A stretch of 64,000 bases of DNA from Paracentrotus lividus (lineage: Eukaryota; Echinodermata; Echinoidea; Camarodonta; Echinidae), in assembly GCA_940671915.1 (NCBI GenBank), contig CALNVZ010002974.1, positions 23,487,240 to 23,551,239 of the forward strand, read 5' to 3'. Shown here in pieces: positions 37,801 to 51,300 of this stretch (the stretch's first letter is position 1; every line of letters begins with the position of its first letter). The notes beneath the pieces are model-generated. The model had not been told where the DNA came from. It made no database searches and saw nothing but the letters and a program-made list of their open reading frames with translations. The position numbers and the translations under genes were made by a program.

Positions 37801-40800
37801 ATTACTTCTTTGTCTCTGTCTATCAATGATTCCATCCCTCTCATCCATTCTTCATCTATCCATTTATCAACCCAACACTACTAGCCTACCTGTCAGAGCT
37901 CCTCTTGATGTCTTCTTTTCTGACTGATTCAATGAACCCTATACATAGAGCTACTCTCCTCCTCCTTTCCTAACTTATTAATTCTCCTTCTCAGTCTTCC
38001 AATCATTCCATCATTTTCATCCATTCTTCATCTATCCATTGATCCATCAATCTAGCACAAGCCTACCTGTCTGAGCTGATCTTGATATCTTCTTTGCTGA
38101 CTGATTCAATGAATCCAACACAGAGAGCCACTCTCCTACTCCCTTCTTCACTGATTACTACTCTGTCTCCGCCCCTCATTAAGCATTTATCCAAGCTGGC
38201 TTCTTCATCTCTGGAACAACAACAAAATGTAGGCAAACTATTGAAATTAAGAACTTCAATGCCACATAATAGACCCTACTACAAAACAAGTAAAATCATG
38301 TGTCCGGCAAAAAATAGTGGTAAATGTTTCAATTTCCAAATAAAAGAGTCGTTGGGTCTAAATCAAGAAATACACATGATTGCCAGCTTTTGGGCCTTTG
38401 TTTATGTCCATCCTTAGACCCATGTGTTCATGTCATCTCCCTCCATTTATTATTTTTTTTTTTTGGTGGGGGGGGGAAGGGGGTGTGGGGGTTCTCCAAT
38501 TTTTTTTTATAATAAAAGAGCAAATAAATATTAGGTGTTTTCTTCTAGCAGACATTTTGACTCTAATCATACTTGATCAAGTGATCTAATTTTCATTCCT
38601 GAGAATGAGATGTGAAACGATACTAGACATAAAATATTCTTGAAAAAAACTCACTTACTAATTTTATTCTAATTTAATTGACGTTTTTTCGTCTTATTAG
38701 GTGCTGTAGATCTTGAGATATGATTAGTTTTCTAGAATAAAGAAAAATCAATGTTCCTCAAGCCGTGCCATTCATATGTAGGTTTCAAACATAATAAGCA
38801 AATATGACCGTGATAGAACAAAAGGATTGTGTAATTTAGATTCTCTTGTTGTCTCACAATATTTAGCATAACGTGTATATCAAATTATTAAGAATAAGAA
38901 AAATCTCCCGGCTTCAATTTGATACCACATACATAGAAAGTTTTTAAAGATTTCATACCTAATTTACTTTTTCCCCCAGTTGAACCATTAAAAAATAGAC
39001 TGTACAATCAATTTTTGTTTTCATACCCGTGCATCCCTTGTTTTCTCCTGAAGAGTAATGAAAATCCTCCGTTCTGTTGGTCCTTGGGTGTACAACTAAT
39101 AAACTTCATATTACTCCAGCACTCTCCATCTTTCTCTCTAAAAGCAAACAAAAGGCATATCAAAATGTTGTGTTACAGCACTACTTTCTTGAATTCCATA
39201 TGCAATTGCTCCAAACCATACTTATCTCATTCTTTTGACATCCTTTTATTCAACCTACACTTCACTGATATGTATGCTACTTTTCACCTTATTCTGAAAT
39301 TTATTTATTTATTTTTTTTATGTTGGATAGGAATATCACTTAATATCAGAGACGCCACACAGTACGATGCAAAAATCCTGAAATTAGCAAAAACATCTTC
39401 AAAGAGCGGATAAATCTGGGCTGACAACAGATGAAAACATGGAAATTTGGAGTAACACATTTCCAGAATTCAGAAATTTCCAGAAATTTTATTTAAAGTT
39501 GCATCTCTATCATATTTTCATGAATATAAGTATTATTTTCTAATGACACATGATAAATATTACATGTACATCTTATTACCATATTTTGTTTCTGTTTTAA
39601 ATCATTATTTTTAATTTTCAAGACTGTAAAGAAAGCAATGAATTACTTGTTGGTGAGCAAACATATGATATCAGTAGCGGACGCAGCCTGACGTCACACA
39701 ATAAAAGTATTGGGCCCTTGCATAAACATAATAGAGCCGCTATTGTCCCCACACAATTGGGCCCAACAAATGTATTCAATTTGGATATCTTGGATCCGCG
39801 CCTGGATATAAGAATTAGGAACATAAAACTTGGTTTGAAGCTGGGAATTTCCATCTTACTGTTTCAGCTGTCATGCTTTTTCATTTATATTTCTACAGAA
39901 TTCTTTTTAATGAGCCTAACAAAGATACATGTACATATTACAAGACAGATTACACGTCAAAATCAATAAATGATTTATTTTACCATATATGTAAAATATA
40001 AACAACACAACACAAACCTGTCAGTAGACTCCTTACACCAGATGTTTTTACTATTATTCCTCTTCTGGGTTGCCTCATGCTCCAGGCAGCACAAGAGATA
40101 CCAGTGAGCAAAATACTGGAGATGGGAGTCTGGTATATGCTCAATGCTTTCTTTGAAGAGCTCTTGTACAGAAGAAGATAGCTGGGTGGGGGAGCATTCC
40201 AATCTAAGTAATAGAGAGAAGAAAAACATAATTTGAATATACGACGATTAGCTAAGGTTCAAACACTAGTTACATCCAACTAAATGCATTTTGACATTTA
40301 CCTAGTATTGACAACATTATGTAACCCTTTGAAATAACAAGAAAACATTCTCAGAGTGAGGGATCAAAAATTAAAAAGTATAAGCATAGCTCTTGGGTAA
40401 CATTCTTTGCAATAATTGCCTGGGAGCTACAGGAACGTGAGCTGGATCAATGTACAGTAGAAATGTGAGATGAGTACAAGATTTTCCCTTTTTCTGGAAT
40501 ATTGTAATTTTAAGTGTTTAACCACATATCCTGCATTTTTAGCACTAGTTCTACTTTAGATTTACTTATTCCAAACTTTTTCAGTTACTAAAATAAAGGT
40601 GCCTCCACTCACTAACTTTCTTGTACAAAGAATCTGCAATAAAAAAATGGTCTATTTGCAAAGAGCTCCAATTAATTTCTTTAAAAAGATGAGGAGGGGT
40701 TCTTCATTATAATAATAGGTCTGTACCTCAAACCCCTATTACTGTATTCGCTGTTAATTTCGCGCGAAATTTTTTTCGTGCTGAGCGGCCTCAAAACATG

Positions 40801-43800
40801 TTCACAGGTTCTTAAATTCACACTGCATGTTCTTAAGCTCGCAATTGAACCCCTTTCAATACATGCATAGGAAATCATGCCTATATAATCGTGGGCTTTT
40901 TAAATTCGCACATGCTGCTCTTTTACGCGATATCCTTCAAAAAATTAATGTACCGCGAATATTTCCACGAATACAGTAGTTACAAACATTACATGTATAC
41001 AAAACAATGACATGTAAGAAATTAAAAAACATCAGCAAGTCCTACTTGTGAAGGCTGCTACAGGCTTGTAGGTGGGCACATCGTTTACAGGTAAAATCAT
41101 CTCTGATGGGCTCTGGGAGGACGGGCGGAATCAAGGAGGGTGTGGTCTGGGACGGCCAATCAGCTGATGAGGGAACCTTGGGTGTGGTCATTGACCTGAC
41201 AGTCCGAGAGAGGTAGTAAGCCAGCTGGTTACGCAGATGGACAAGTTCTGCGGAGACGGACAGGATTGCAAAATAAGCTTTGGTGCCGTCTAGGCTGTCT
41301 TTATAGTAGGGATGTCCACTAAAATTTTAAGTTATTTTTAAGTTGTTTTTGCTAGGCTTAATGGATAAAGCATTTTAAAAGAAACATTTTGGTACTTCAA
41401 TTATTACAATTGGGTGTTCCATTTCAAAGATATGACCCAAAGAGTGTCTGAGATTACCAATGAGCTGCTAGAACACTTTTACAAGTTTCAGACAAAGCCA
41501 GAAAATGCAATAAAAGCTCAAGTTTATGATCCTTTTGTCTTTGATTTATTAAACCAAATCATACCAAACATTTTCTATGTGTGTATCAACATGAAATGAG
41601 ATTATAGTAACACAATTGAGGGGTATGAGTAGATTATACAAAAGATTATGGCAGTACAAAACTGATGGTTTGACATGTATGTTACCGTATGTGATCCAAT
41701 ATGACCAACATGGAAAAATACTCCATATGGCATGTTTCAATAGGAACACCCTAGACAATAGCCTATTTCATGGTGGTGTGGCTCAGAGCTGAGTGTTGGA
41801 GAGGGTAGAGTAATTTTAAAACTTAAATGGCCAGTGGTAAACATTGTTCTTTGTTTGTCACCTCAATACATTATTTGCTCAAAAATAGTTAAATTTTATA
41901 GATATCTACTTCTCCTTATCTGAATCTATTCCAATCATGAGAAATTCCAGTCATAACACACATCACACAGAAGCATCACTTTGAACACGCTGTAGTTTTT
42001 TTTTATATCAATTTTTTCAACAGCAGAAGTTGATCACCTGCTGAGGTATTTTCTAAGTAAGAAACTGACCAATTAGGAATAAAAATGATTGATATTTACC
42101 ACTGGCCAAAAGAAAATTTCGAAAGCTGTTTTTTATTGAAAATTTTGCTATTTCTCTGCCTGTGTATCTTGAGTAGGCAGTGCATGGGTTATTGTTTGCA
42201 TTGTAAATGCATGGGTGACTACATCCATACAGTGAAGTGGAAACCGTTCTAGTGGCTTTTTGCCTTTGTGTGGCCATCCCTATTTATAGTACCTTTGAAT
42301 GACATTTCTTCGTAACACATGCAATTATCAAATTACCTTGTAGGACTTTCTGCCATAAATCATCTGATTCATAAACCCCATTGGCTTCCTATCACTTATC
42401 GCTTCACCTACAGAACCCTTCTTCTGGCTATCAAGTCATATCATGGTTTATATCTGTCAATTTATATCTGCGGACATATATATCTGTTCACTAACTCCTT
42501 CAAATCTCTCTGAACTCCTCCCTTGAAATCATCCTTCACAAGCTCTACATTCAGCTTCTCAATCTCTTCATTCTAGATAATCTAAAAAACAATACGGTCA
42601 ATGTTCTATCTCCTAAGCAGCTTAATATTCTTTGGAACAATCTCACCTTTAATACAAATTGGCAATGCTAGCTCTGTGAATGCTTTTAAAGTTATGCCTC
42701 AACCTGGACATCAATTTTTGCAGAAAAATTGTGTGAAAAACAAAGCAAATATTTTGAATTGTGAAGTGTCATGACTTGCCTTCAGCCCTCTTTTAGAGAA
42801 ATGCTCTGCAATATTAAGCTTGGACAAAATAAACATGAACTTAAATCCACATATTCTAGGAAACAATGAATCATTTAAAACAATTCAACTACAAAAAATG
42901 TGGCATAAAACATGACAGGATTAATTCTAACCTCTTTTATCAAGGTGATTGGCAGGAACTGACTTCATGGAAGCTGTCTTGAGGTAGAGAAGGAAACCAA
43001 GGTCAGAGGTCGATTGGAGGTCACCTAACATCAGACTGTAAAGTATCAGCTGCCAAAAGAAGATGTGCAGATGATTAGATCTTTATCTTATATACCAGTA
43101 ATCATTAATAATACAATAATAAAAGTAGGCCTATATTTATAGAGCACAGAAACCAGACAATAATAAGTATATTTTCTACTGCACTACATACACTAACTTT
43201 GCAATAACAAATTTCCTTATCGCATATACATGCAGTCGATACTCAGCAAAATCAACTATTGATTTCAACATCCAGGATATTTTTGTATCACTTCCGAAAA
43301 CTTAGCTACACAAATGTACAGTGCGCTGGCTAAGCGATCAATCAGCTGCATCATTTGTAGATAGCTAACTATATTGGTATTTACAGACTGTGAATTTTCC
43401 AAATTCAAAGGGATTTAGTAACTTCCAAAAACAAATGCAAAAGGGATCGAAATGAATAAATTTTTATTGCTCTCACCATAAAAACAAACTACTGAAAGAT
43501 TCAGATCAAATGCAAGTCATTTACAATCTTAAAATGGAGGCTAAGGATACGGCCGTGCATGATTAATTTATACCACTCCGTTGCAAGCTTAGCAGCCCGG
43601 TAGGTATGGGGACACCACGACAGGAAATGCAGTGAAAACCATGTGTGTTGAAACGCACGCGGTTTTCAATTGCGTCCTGGAATGGTTTGAAAATTTTAGT
43701 ATAAAATCATAGATATCTCGAAAGTAAAGCAAGCAAGTAGACTGCAATTTTTAAGGAATACCAGACTGACCTAAGTGTTCATAATCATGATGGCAAAATG

Positions 43801-46800
43801 ATCTAAATCCAATAAATCGCAATTTGAGTATCATTCAATGTTAGGGCATTCCTTTAAATTAACTTGTTTACTCACTGAACGTGGAAACCGACGTGAACAA
43901 ACAAAAAAGCCAAGGTTAACAGATGATGATCAGCTGTTAATGTTAGTCTTGGCCGGGGGGGGGGGGCAATTCATGAAAGGAGTTGACAGACATTTTATCC
44001 AACAAATTTGCTCTCAACCAATCAGATGCAAGCATTTCAGTAGCATATAACAGCTGTCAGTGAGAATCAGTGAATATTTGTTTCATCAAATGCTCCCCAG
44101 AACTGAAGGTACCTTAATTAATCAGCAGCGAGCACCATCAGATAATATCAATATAGGCAAAATTAAACTGGATCTTCAATTCCTTCCAGAAGCTGACTTA
44201 TATTTTTCTTTTTGGATTCACATTGTAAACAACATCCCAATTAGGTATCAGCAGATCCCACCACTCTCAAGAGACAGGCCTTCCTCCATTAATTTTCTAG
44301 CGTCGGTTGACATGAAAAATTTCATGCAGTAAAGCTCATGGAATAAAAATACCCATGCATGTAGCACAGCAACATCAACAACCAACTGGTACTACATTAC
44401 ATATAATTCCTTTATCGCGAGTTCACCTTTTGAGAACAGGTTTTGGCAGGTGTGGTGGGGGGGGGAGGGGGTTGGGTCAAATTAATTTGCAATGAAATTG
44501 AATTACCTGACTACGATGTTCAATGGAGTTGGTTTCCCTCCCTGTCTTGAGCTCAAGAGGCATGACATGTTGAGCAGGTCTAGAGCTTGGTCTGTGGATC
44601 TAAGCATTGAAAATAACAACATACACAGAAATCTCAATACTCTATTTCAAATTAGCCCAAGAAAAGTTCTGGGAGTGTTTCAGTAAGTTGTTCATAAGCT
44701 ACGAACAACCTGAAATGAAATATGTGATGCGTCACGTCGAAAGGAGAGACTAATCGCGATTTTTGAAATCCATTTTATTTGATATTATTGATCTCTGATT
44801 CATTGCCTTGAATTTGATATTAAACCCGACTGTAAAGAGTAAATAGAAGTGGAGATATTAGCCTCTGAACGCGAGGAGAATTGTGCTCTTGGAAATCAAA
44901 ATCAAGGAGAAAACGTCTGCGAAGTTTGACTTCCGTTTGACTCCGAGCCAGAAAAATAAGACCATTTTGTCACCGCTCTACTCACCGAAATGCCCTAGCA
45001 ACCACTTGTTACAAAGGTGAAACGATTGACCAATGAGGAGGCTGCATCAGGTATACAGAGAACAATACTCGTCCGTCACGCATTGATCGAGGCAAACGCA
45101 GCAAGCGATGTGTCTAAATAGCATTCAATCTTCTCAAAAAAAGAAACTAAATTTGGTTAGTTGTTTTTATCTTCGTCAAATAAATAAAAACGTCATGTTC
45201 TTTCTAATTGTTTAAGAAAAAGTCCGCTCTTTTAAGAAAGACGTTTACCAATCCTGGCGCTAAATTAGTTAGAAACAAAACTATTTTAAAACCTTTTGGG
45301 GGTTTTATTCCGATGTTTGCGCGCGTTCTTTGAATGTCAATCGCTTATACTTATCATTATAAAGCGAGTCATTTTGATCTGAACTCTGTTGGAAATTTCG
45401 AACATAATAATGGTCTATAGACTAAATTATTCTTGTACAGGTTTATGCATTTTGTTTATATTCTTTGAATAGTATATGATAGAGATAAGCCTCCAAAAAT
45501 GTTTTAAGAAATATTTGCGCCTCACGAATGTATTTAGAATTTCTCTGATCACGTTTTATGAGTGGCTAGGTTAGCTTGACAATGAAAATAAAAACGGAAA
45601 TGATTTGCTCGATCTCGTCTTTTATTGATCAAACCTGTTACCATAATAAGAAGATATTAATAATTTTTAGAAATGAATTATTTTAAGAGTAAATCGTATT
45701 TTGTTTCGTCGTGTTTAGTAAAACGCTACTTTCTTAAACACGTTACTTTGTAAAATAAACTGCAGAAGACTTTAATCTAATACTTGTATCAGAAGTATTA
45801 TCACGTCACCTCTTTTGTATGCTCTATGTTTCCCTGATGGAACCAAATTTGTTAATAGGGAGGTTTTAATTTCCCATCAGGACAACAGATATCGCGGCCC
45901 TTAAAATAAAATGCTGAAATTACACTTCATTTGGATCCAGATAGCTAAGTCAAGCAATAAGTAGCTTTCCCCACATAACCCCCCCCCCCCCCTCTCTCCC
46001 CACCCGATTGTTAGATTTGACATTCGTTTGCGTGCTCCGCTATCCCGGATGAAACAGCTTTATTCACAGCAGGTTGTTGGCATCGCTCGCAAAATTTCTG
46101 AGTGCAGCTAAAGAGAGTTTAGTTCGCTATTCGCTCACAAATACGAAACAAAAATCCAGTTGAAATCACACATCACATGACAAAGCCATGCGTTGCTAAG
46201 GCGGAGCTAAACGGAGAGGTGAATGAGCGTGGACGTTCGCTTGTATGTCCGGAAAAAAAAATTATGACCGAAAAAAAACACTCGCCGAAAAACTGCTTTT
46301 TTACCACTTTCCCGTTACCATTTTCACTCATGTTTTTAACTGAGCAAAGATGAAGCATGGGTAGAACCAGAAAATCAACAAAAAAAATTTCCTCAAAATT
46401 TATTGATTTTTTATTAGTTTGTCGATTTACTCGGATCTTTGATCTGCGACTTCTCTCTCATTTCGACAAGACGTATCACATATGAGAAGCAAAGTTTGAT
46501 GCTTATAATTCTTCTGTAATGATCTCAATCCAATTGATTTTAAAAATATCTTTGACATTCAAGTCACGAATTAATGTACAAAGTGTGCTAGAAAATTAAT
46601 TGCACCTGACATTAATATGATCGCTGCCTACCCCAAATATTCTGTGACTCTCACCCATGACCTTACCTTGACCTCGACTGTAAGGTCAACCTTGCCCTTC
46701 ACACCTCACCTCGGTGAACAGATCGTCTCCTCAATGTCTGTCACCTTGCCGACACTCACACTGACCACTCAGTGACCCTCACCCATGTCCTTACCTTGAC

Positions 46801-48307
46801 CTCGACTGTAAGGTCAACCTTGCCCTTTACACCATACCTCGGTGAACAGATTGTCTCCTCAATGTCTGTCACCTTGCCAACACTCACACTGAACACTCAA
46901 TGACCCTCACGCATGACCTTACCTTGACCTCGACTGTAAGGTCAACCTTGCCCTTCACACCCCACCTCGGTGACCAGATCGTCTCCTCGATGTCTGTCAC
47001 CTTGCTAACACTCGCACAGAATACTCAGTGACCCTCACCCATGTCCTTACCTTGACCTCGACTGTAAGGTCAACCTTGCCTTTCACACCCCACCTTGGTG
47101 ACCAGATCGTCTCCTCGATGTCTGTCACCTTGCTAACACTCACACAGAATACTCAGCGATCCTCACCCATGACCTTACCTTGACCTCGACTGTAAGGTCA
47201 ACCTTGCCCTTCACACCTCACCTCGGTGACCAGATCGTCTCCTCGATGTCTGTCACCTTGCTAACACTCACACAGAATACTCAGTGACCCTCACCCATGT
47301 CCTTACCTTGACCTCGACTGTAAGGTCAACCTTGCCTTTCACACCCCACCTTGGTGACCAGATCGTCTCCTCGATGTCTGTCACCTTGCTAACACCCACA
47401 CCACAGTTCTCAGACTTGAAAGAGCCAGGCCTACAAGAAGACATGGCATAAGTCAGGCTTCAATTATACAGAACTGCTTAACTATGGGAAACAATACATG
47501 GAGTCTTTGCCTAGATTTCAATGTATACACACATCGTTGAAAGAGTCAGGTCTGCATTAAGACATGGAACAAATTATACTTCTGTAATAGGAAAGCCTGT
47601 ATTAAAAAACTAATTCAATCAGGCAAAATGGAAAAACATACAATGGTTATTCTCTGCACAGGTTTCAATGCACAAAAATGTATAGAAAAATAGATGAAAG
47701 AACTACAAAATGGAAAAGAAATGACTAAAGAATAAAATTTTAATTGGCGTTTCTATATACTTGCCATTATACAGCTTTCATCGAGAAAGACTGTTGAAAG
47801 GGAGCTAAGCATTTGGTCTTCACATGCATTTTTTCACATATCCATGTAGATGGTTTCTAATGCCAGTTTCATTTCTTATGTTACACAAAAATGTTACATA
47901 CAATATTGAACACAGTAGACATACAGAATAAGTCTGCCTCATGTTTTTCCATCTTTTCAATGGAGATATAAAACCTTCCAAAAAATTATTTATATCAAGT
48001 CTTAGCACATTGGTGACTCTTTGGCCATGTCCTGTGATTTCCAAGAGATGTTTCTATCCAGATGCTGATAGACAATACATGTACTTCAAGAGAGAGGCTG
48101 GTGTGGACTGATAGAGAGGACGCCCAAGAACAACACTACAATCTGTTCAGGACGATGACTTGAGGAGGATAGGAGGGAGGATCCATCATCCAGATGACCT
48201 GGAACTCCTCCAACAATTGTCAAGAGATGACCGGAGGAGGATGAAGAGGAGAGTGGTCAAGGCAGGAAAGCTATCATAAGTTGAATTATGACAACACTGT
48301 GGAACTG

Positions 48308-48346
<39 letters not shown>

Positions 48347-51300
48347 CCAGGAAGAGTGAGTAGAACTGGGGGAAATCTTACCATTTGATGTCCACATTGC
48401 CTTTGGGTGTTGATCCAAGATATGTATCACTCCATCTTTTGATTGTGTCTGCATACTCCTCAACCTCCTCTAGTAGATTATTCTCATCCACCTTCAAAGA
48501 GTACCTTCAAATCAAATCAGTGAGATCCCAAATTAACATTCATTAAATCATATGCAGTCTGACAAGGCTGGTAAAAAAACAAAAACAAAACAAGGTTCAT
48601 CACATAAGCAAAGATTGGTTTGACTATTAAAGAAATATAAGGTTTTCTAGATCTGTTTTGATTAATGACAGGTCAAAACCCTGAGGCATGCTAGACAGAA
48701 CTTCACTGTGGCACAACATGTGATTTTGACCAATCAGTGATTAGAATCTTAGTACGATGTATAGAGAAAAACAATAGATTACTCACATGTCACACAGAAA
48801 TGCTGGCTGTTTGAGGATATCACGGGCTATCTGCATCAACTGAGCTTTCTGAAACTGATTCTGCAATATGGCCTATAAATAAAGCAAGAAAAACAATTTG
48901 ACTTGAAATAAAAATGATTTTATCACAGACTTTAGAAATGAGAAAGTATCATTATCACCACCTTCACCTACTTCATCGTTGCATCAAGACCGTTGAGCTG
49001 TCCCCACATCGCAATATTGGCAAATCCCCTTCATGTTTGAATGTCAGATCTTACAACACCCCAACTGTACTCCTGTTCAACGCTCGTTCTCTTAAAAACA
49101 AGCTCGATGAATTGGCCGTGGTCATGGAATCTAGTGGTGTCGACTTAGCAGCCGTCACGGAAACTTGGTTCGGCCCCGAGACGCCACTCGATATGTTCTC
49201 GCTTCCTGGGTTTGATCTATATACCAAGTCACGAGTTGACCGTCCTGGGGGCGGAGTAGCAGCATTCGTCAAGCAACATCTACAAACAAGAGTCATCGAT
49301 ATACCAGTACCAAGGGAGGTTGAAGTTCTGTGGTTGTACACTAGACCACCTCGTCTACCACGGGAAGTCTCCGGATTAATAATATGTGTCATGTACTTCC
49401 CACCAAGAAGCCCCATTGCTCAACAGTACTACGACCACCTGATCGCTACAATCGAAATGCTTTTTCTCCAATACCCTAAATGCGGAATTTCAATAGTAGG
49501 AGATTTCAATGATTTTGACACCAACATTCTACTTCAGGATGACAGGTTCCAGCAAGTTGTAAACCAACCTACTCGCGAAAATAACATCCTTGATTTGATT
49601 ATAACTACTAACGCTTCACTTTACGGAGAAGTCAAAATTTTATCACCATTAGGCGCAAGTGATCATAACTGTGTTCTTTGGATTCCAAAACAAAAAATTC
49701 CTCAACCAAATCATATCAAGAAAATAATTGTTCGACCTTTGCCGGATAGTTGTAAAAGATCTTTCGGTAATTGGATAACTCACTTCACTTGGGATGAAAT
49801 TTACTGTACAACTAACCCATGTGACAAATGTATTAAGTTTCTGGATATAACACAGAGAAATCTGGACTTACAAGTCCCCTGTAAAGAAATTCAATTGCAC
49901 TGTAGGGACAAGCCCTGGATGAATGTGAAGGTGAAACATCTTATTAAGAAAAGGCAGTGGGCCTTTGATCATAAGTTTATGTCGTTATGGCGTCATTTGA
50001 GAAACTCAATTAAAAGGCAGATTAGTAAGTTAAAAAGTTCATACTAATATATTTTCTTTCTTAGCAGAAGTATCCAATTTGCATATGAATGCTTGCGAGA
50101 GGAGTGTCTGAATTCCGGACTCTTTCGTAATTCACTGACCTCGTTCGACGCAGAACAAGACGGACGTCTAATTATCAGCGCTTCTTCCACGTGTTATATC
50201 TATAGGCGGTAACGTTGTATATAGCTTATGGAATTTGATTAATTACAATGTCAAATTAAAAAGTTATGAAAGAGAGTGAGAAAAAGTTTTTGGCTGCTTC
50301 TTTTGGAGGTTCAGCAGTTAAAGATCTTCCGAATTGTCCTTTTAATACAAGACAAAGTGTAAAAAATTTAATTCTAAACTTCAGGAGAAATTGGAGAAGG
50401 GAGTGGTCTTATTTGAGGAAGGCAAGCTAGTGTCAGCACTTGCCTTACTGAAGGAGGGTGTCGCAGATTTCACTAAAAGGTAAAGCTTATCAGAATAGCA
50501 GACAATCTGAAACAGGTTAGTGAGAAAATTTTGATGAAAGCTATGTTGATGATGTTGATATTTTTCTTTCAATTTCCCAATTGAGTATTGAATGAAATTT
50601 ATAAGAATTTTGTATGCATTACACATAGTGTTATGTTCGATTTTTGAAGCTGTTCGTTTATACGGTAGAATTTCATGACGGAAAAATTATAACAGATTAT
50701 TCTAATAACCAATATGGATAGAGTAATCCTATTCATTTTGTAAGGTGTTCCGCAGTGGAAGAGTATTTGAGCGACGAATTAGCTAGCGACTCGGAAGATG
50801 AAAAGAGGATCAGGCAGGCTCAGGCCCGTGCAGTTAGAAAGCGCAAGTCATCCCGTTCGTTGGAGAAGAAGGGTAATTCTTTCAAGAATGGTGGAGTCTC
50901 TCATGGTCCTTTTATTAATACTTCTTTTTCCCAAAAATTTTTTCGTGGCTTTGGGTCAAGAAATAAGTTATCGAATGGGAGTGTTGCCAGCTCCTCTGCA
51001 AGTAGTTGGAGGAGATATGCAGTTGGTTTCAGACCCATCGATTTCTGTTTTGCCTGTGGGAAACAAGGCCATTGGATGAGAGAATGTCCAGGTACAAGGA
51101 ACCAAGGTTCTTCGTTCAAAGATACCTAACATGCCTAACAGAATTAAGGGACCCCTTGATCACGATCAGATTGAGGGTTTTACTGAACAAGGTAATTGTC
51201 AACTTGTAAATTGCTTCCTTAGTTACGGGTGTTGAATGAAAAAGAAAGACTTGAAAGGGGTGCACATCAAAGAAATCTATGATTAAGCAATTTGTTATCT

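Noticed and set aside
37265-38417. Several plus-strand frames with repeated [13 protein letters not shown]-like peptides
   Set aside because: They are antisense readings of the tandem copies of a DNA2 exon, not a repeat protein.
48914-50047. A host AP endonuclease gene
   Set aside because: The EEP motifs, antisense intronic position and decayed RT downstream identify a LINE ORF2.
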